Shown here: one piece after another, positions 62,245-64,000 of the stretch | How positions within the stretch are numbered: the stretch's first letter is position 1 | Layout: each line of letters begins with the position of its first letter | Source: Paenibacillus sp. E222 | GTDB taxonomy: Bacteria; Bacillota; Bacilli; Paenibacillales; Paenibacillaceae | Assembly: GCF_013401555.1 (NCBI RefSeq) | Contig: NZ_CP058552.1 | Coordinates: forward strand, 5,332,001-5,396,000 | DNA: 64,000 nt | Reading direction: 5' to 3' | Translations under genes and position numbers: made by a program | The notes under the pieces: model-generated | The model's database searches: none | Seen by the model: only the letters and a program-made list of their open reading frames with translations | What the model was told of the DNA's origin: nothing

Positions 62245-63953
62245 GCCGAGATATCTTCTCCTTTGATCGGAAGTATAAGCAGTATGCTTGTCCCTGTTCC
62301 CAATTCACTTTCAATCACCAGTTGAGCTTGATCCCCGTATTGTGCTTGTAACATGCGGTGAACATAATTAAGCCCGATGCCCATCCCAACTTTTTGATGA
62401 TCAGCTACACGATTGTTCAGAAGTCTTTGAATCGCTTCTTCCGTCATGCCTGCTCCATTATCCTGAATCATGATGTTCAGCGTTTCTTTGCGCGTTACTT
62501 CAATTTGAATAAAACCTTCGTCGCTCAGTCCATGGTAAAGTGAATTTTCAACCAACGGCTGTAGAATAAAACGAGGTACCGGTATTTGAAGCACGTGCTC
62601 ATCAGCCGAGATGCGCACATCAAACTCAAAGTCATATCGGATTTGCTGCAGGATCAAATACTGTCTAAGCGCGTCAATCTCCTCTTCCATCGTCGAAACC
62701 TGACCTAATTTGCCCAAATTGTAATACAACAGCTTATTCAGGGACTGTACCAGCTTGTCGATCTCCCCTTGTCCATTCATTACCGCGAGCCAGTGAACGG
62801 TATCCAGCGTATTCATCAAAAAATGAGGATTGATCTGGTACAGCAGCTTCTCCACTTCAAGGTCTGCACGAATTTTCTCTTTCTGCTGCACCTCTTTAAA
62901 GAGGTCACCGATTTGATGCTGCATATTCGAGAATTCACCCAACAGAAAATCAAATTCTGGAATCTGCGTGCGGGCCTGGCTGCCTGTTGTTTGTGGATTT
63001 TGTGACATTCCGTTGATCTCTGAATGGAACAGACCGAGGGGTTTATAAACCATCTTCCACAGCAGCCAAGCCAGAAATACGGTAAAACCAAGGAAAAATA
63101 AAGCGACCAACAATATTTGAAGCAACCACTGATTTTTCTCCTGTTGATACTTGGCCTGCGAGATCACCGACACAACGCTCCAGTTCTGGGTAGAATCCTG
63201 TCTGAACCAATGATAATCGCGAGCTATTCCGTCCGATGCTGCACCCTTCGATAAGCTGGAGAAATTCTCCCCGACTTTCATCGCTTCCGGAATCTCACTG
63301 TACACAATGTTTCCCTCTCCATCGAGGATCAAGTGGGATAAATCTCCTTTGTACTGATTGTAACCCAATATATCCTGCGCAAGGTGAAAACCGGATTCGA
63401 CGTAAATATACACATCGTCCCTCTGGGGTAATTTTACCTTCCGCATGGCGGATAAGACGAGCTGATCATCAAACCGGTTCATACTGACATGAGGACCATA
63501 ATAGGTAATCCCATATGCTTTGGAGAGCACAGGCAAAGATTCGGGTGCAAAACGATCCTTTATAGGAAAGTTTCCAAACTGTGTGGAGCTATCCTTCTGA
63601 AAATAATACAATGTCAAACCTATATTCGGGTTGGTAAACGTGACGACATTTAATTCGCTTTTTAGTTCATCCCGAGTTTCAATCAATTCAAATATATTGG
63701 AGGATGGCTTCAACACCTCATCCAACTTTTTGCCTAATGTACCACTGTAGGATAATTGCTGTGTAACATGATTCAGGTTGGTGATCGAATTCTCCAGTGA
63801 GGAAGTCACCTGCTGTAAATTGCTCCGAATGCCATCATCGATCTTGTTCGCAAAAATGGAATCAATGGTGTAATAGGAAATTGCAAATATACTAATGAAG
63901 GGAATAAACGCACTGAGAAAAAACAGCAAAAAGATCCTTTTTTTAAGTGTCAT
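62241..63953 (-). CDS. Sensor histidine kinase, YesM/LytS-like
   Basis: The 570-aa kinase has transmembrane helix 1 (about 6-28), a large extracellular sensor domain (about 30-275), helix 2 (276-298), a HAMP-like linker, the His_kinase box YQINPHFLMNTLDTV with H377, and an ATPase domain (VENSLYHGL, DNGAGM, GIGLNYVHRML). It senses an extracytoplasmic signal, probably a glycan or the ligand-loaded anchored binding protein. Complete in the window; AAGGAG lies before the ATG. Confidence 0.94.
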   Translation of the reverse strand: MTLKKRIFLLFFLSAFIPFISIFAISYYTIDSIFANKIDDGIRSNLQQVTSSLENSITNLNHVTQQLSYSGTLGKKLDEVLKPSSNIFELIETRDELKSELNVVTFTNPNIGLTLYYFQKDSSTQFGNFPIKDRFAPESLPVLSKAYGITYYGPHVSMNRFDDQLVLSAMRKVKLPQRDDVYIYVESGFHLAQDILGYNQYKGDLSHLILDGEGNIVYSEIPEAMKVGENFSSLSKGAASDGIARDYHWFRQDSTQNWSVVSVISQAKYQQEKNQWLLQILLVALFFLGFTVFLAWLLWKMVYKPLGLFHSEINGMSQNPQTTGSQARTQIPEFDFLLGEFSNMQHQIGDLFKEVQQKEKIRADLEVEKLLYQINPHFLMNTLDTVHWLAVMNGQGEIDKLVQSLNKLLYYNLGKLGQVSTMEEEIDALRQYLILQQIRYDFEFDVRISADEHVLQIPVPRFILQPLVENSLYHGLSDEGFIQIEVTRKETLNIMIQDNGAGMTEEAIQRLLNNRVADHQKVGMGIGLNYVHRMLQAQYGDQAQLVIESELGTGTSILLILPIKGEDISA

Positions 63954-64000
63954 TCCAACCTATTCTCCTTACCTTCATCCATTCTATGTTGAATGCATAA

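Overview
The window reads as chromosomal DNA of a spore-forming, glycan-degrading Firmicute, most likely Paenibacillus. The basis is a gerA/gerB/gerC germination operon behind a sigma-G-like promoter, a squalene-hopene/sporulenol-type cyclase, CUT1 and LplB/LplC/LipO-type ABC sugar transporters, YesM/YesN-type two-component genes, large secreted glycanases (GH87, GH30), CcpA cre-like sites and strong AGGAGG ribosome binding sites. The species call is inference. No rRNA, tRNA, CRISPR array, transposase or prophage gene was seen.

Layout. 1-2.9 kb: start of an SMR exporter gene (minus) and metE behind a MET-box-like palindrome. 2.9-6 kb: a vanG-like set (racemase, D,D-peptidase, D-Ala-D-Ser-type ligase) preceded by a small leader ORF and without vanRS. 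6-7.6 kb: ECF sigma/anti-sigma pair. 7.8-9.3 kb: three decayed genes in a row (NtaA-type monooxygenase, TetR regulator, M29 aminopeptidase). 9.4-15.2 kb: secreted GH18-like protein, GNAT, aminotransferase, and a FAD reductase/methyltransferase pair that resembles type III polyketide tailoring genes. 15.5-19.1 kb: gerABC. 19.2-21.1 kb: MarR plus MFS exporter. 21.2-30.1 kb: AraC regulator, a broken chromate transporter, and a sugar operon (binding protein, two permeases, GH2, aldose epimerase) next to a large ArsR-type regulator; a GH2 paralogue survives only as its tail. 30.4-33 kb: cytochrome P450 and isochorismatase-fold hydrolase divergent from a TetR gene with two palindromic operators. 33-43 kb: efflux, regulators, a methyltransferase, a Fur-box monooxygenase, a DEAD-box helicase, a guanidine-I riboswitch with an SMR exporter pair, aldo/keto reductase, AraC and OsmC. 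43-51 kb: SLH remnant, GH30, hopene cyclase and a multidomain GH87 alpha-1,3-glucanase. 51-53.5 kb: YeiH/LysR pair. 53.5-64 kb: a sensor and uptake locus with histidine kinase, AraC-type response regulator, membrane-anchored binding protein, lipoprotein binding protein, two permeases and a GH13 oligo-1,6-glucosidase.

How the genes work together. Much of the window serves polysaccharide use: secreted enzymes release sugars, binding proteins and permeases import them, intracellular GH2 and GH13 enzymes finish hydrolysis, and cre-like sites suggest CcpA control. A second theme is drug or toxin defence (vanG-like set, three SMR genes, two MFS pumps). The several gene remnants show local gene loss. 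I found no clearly new system. The best candidates for a second look are the vanG-like set with its soluble racemase, the ArsR regulator with a large beta-rich sensor-like domain, the anchored binding protein beside the two-component genes, and the P450/isochorismatase unit.
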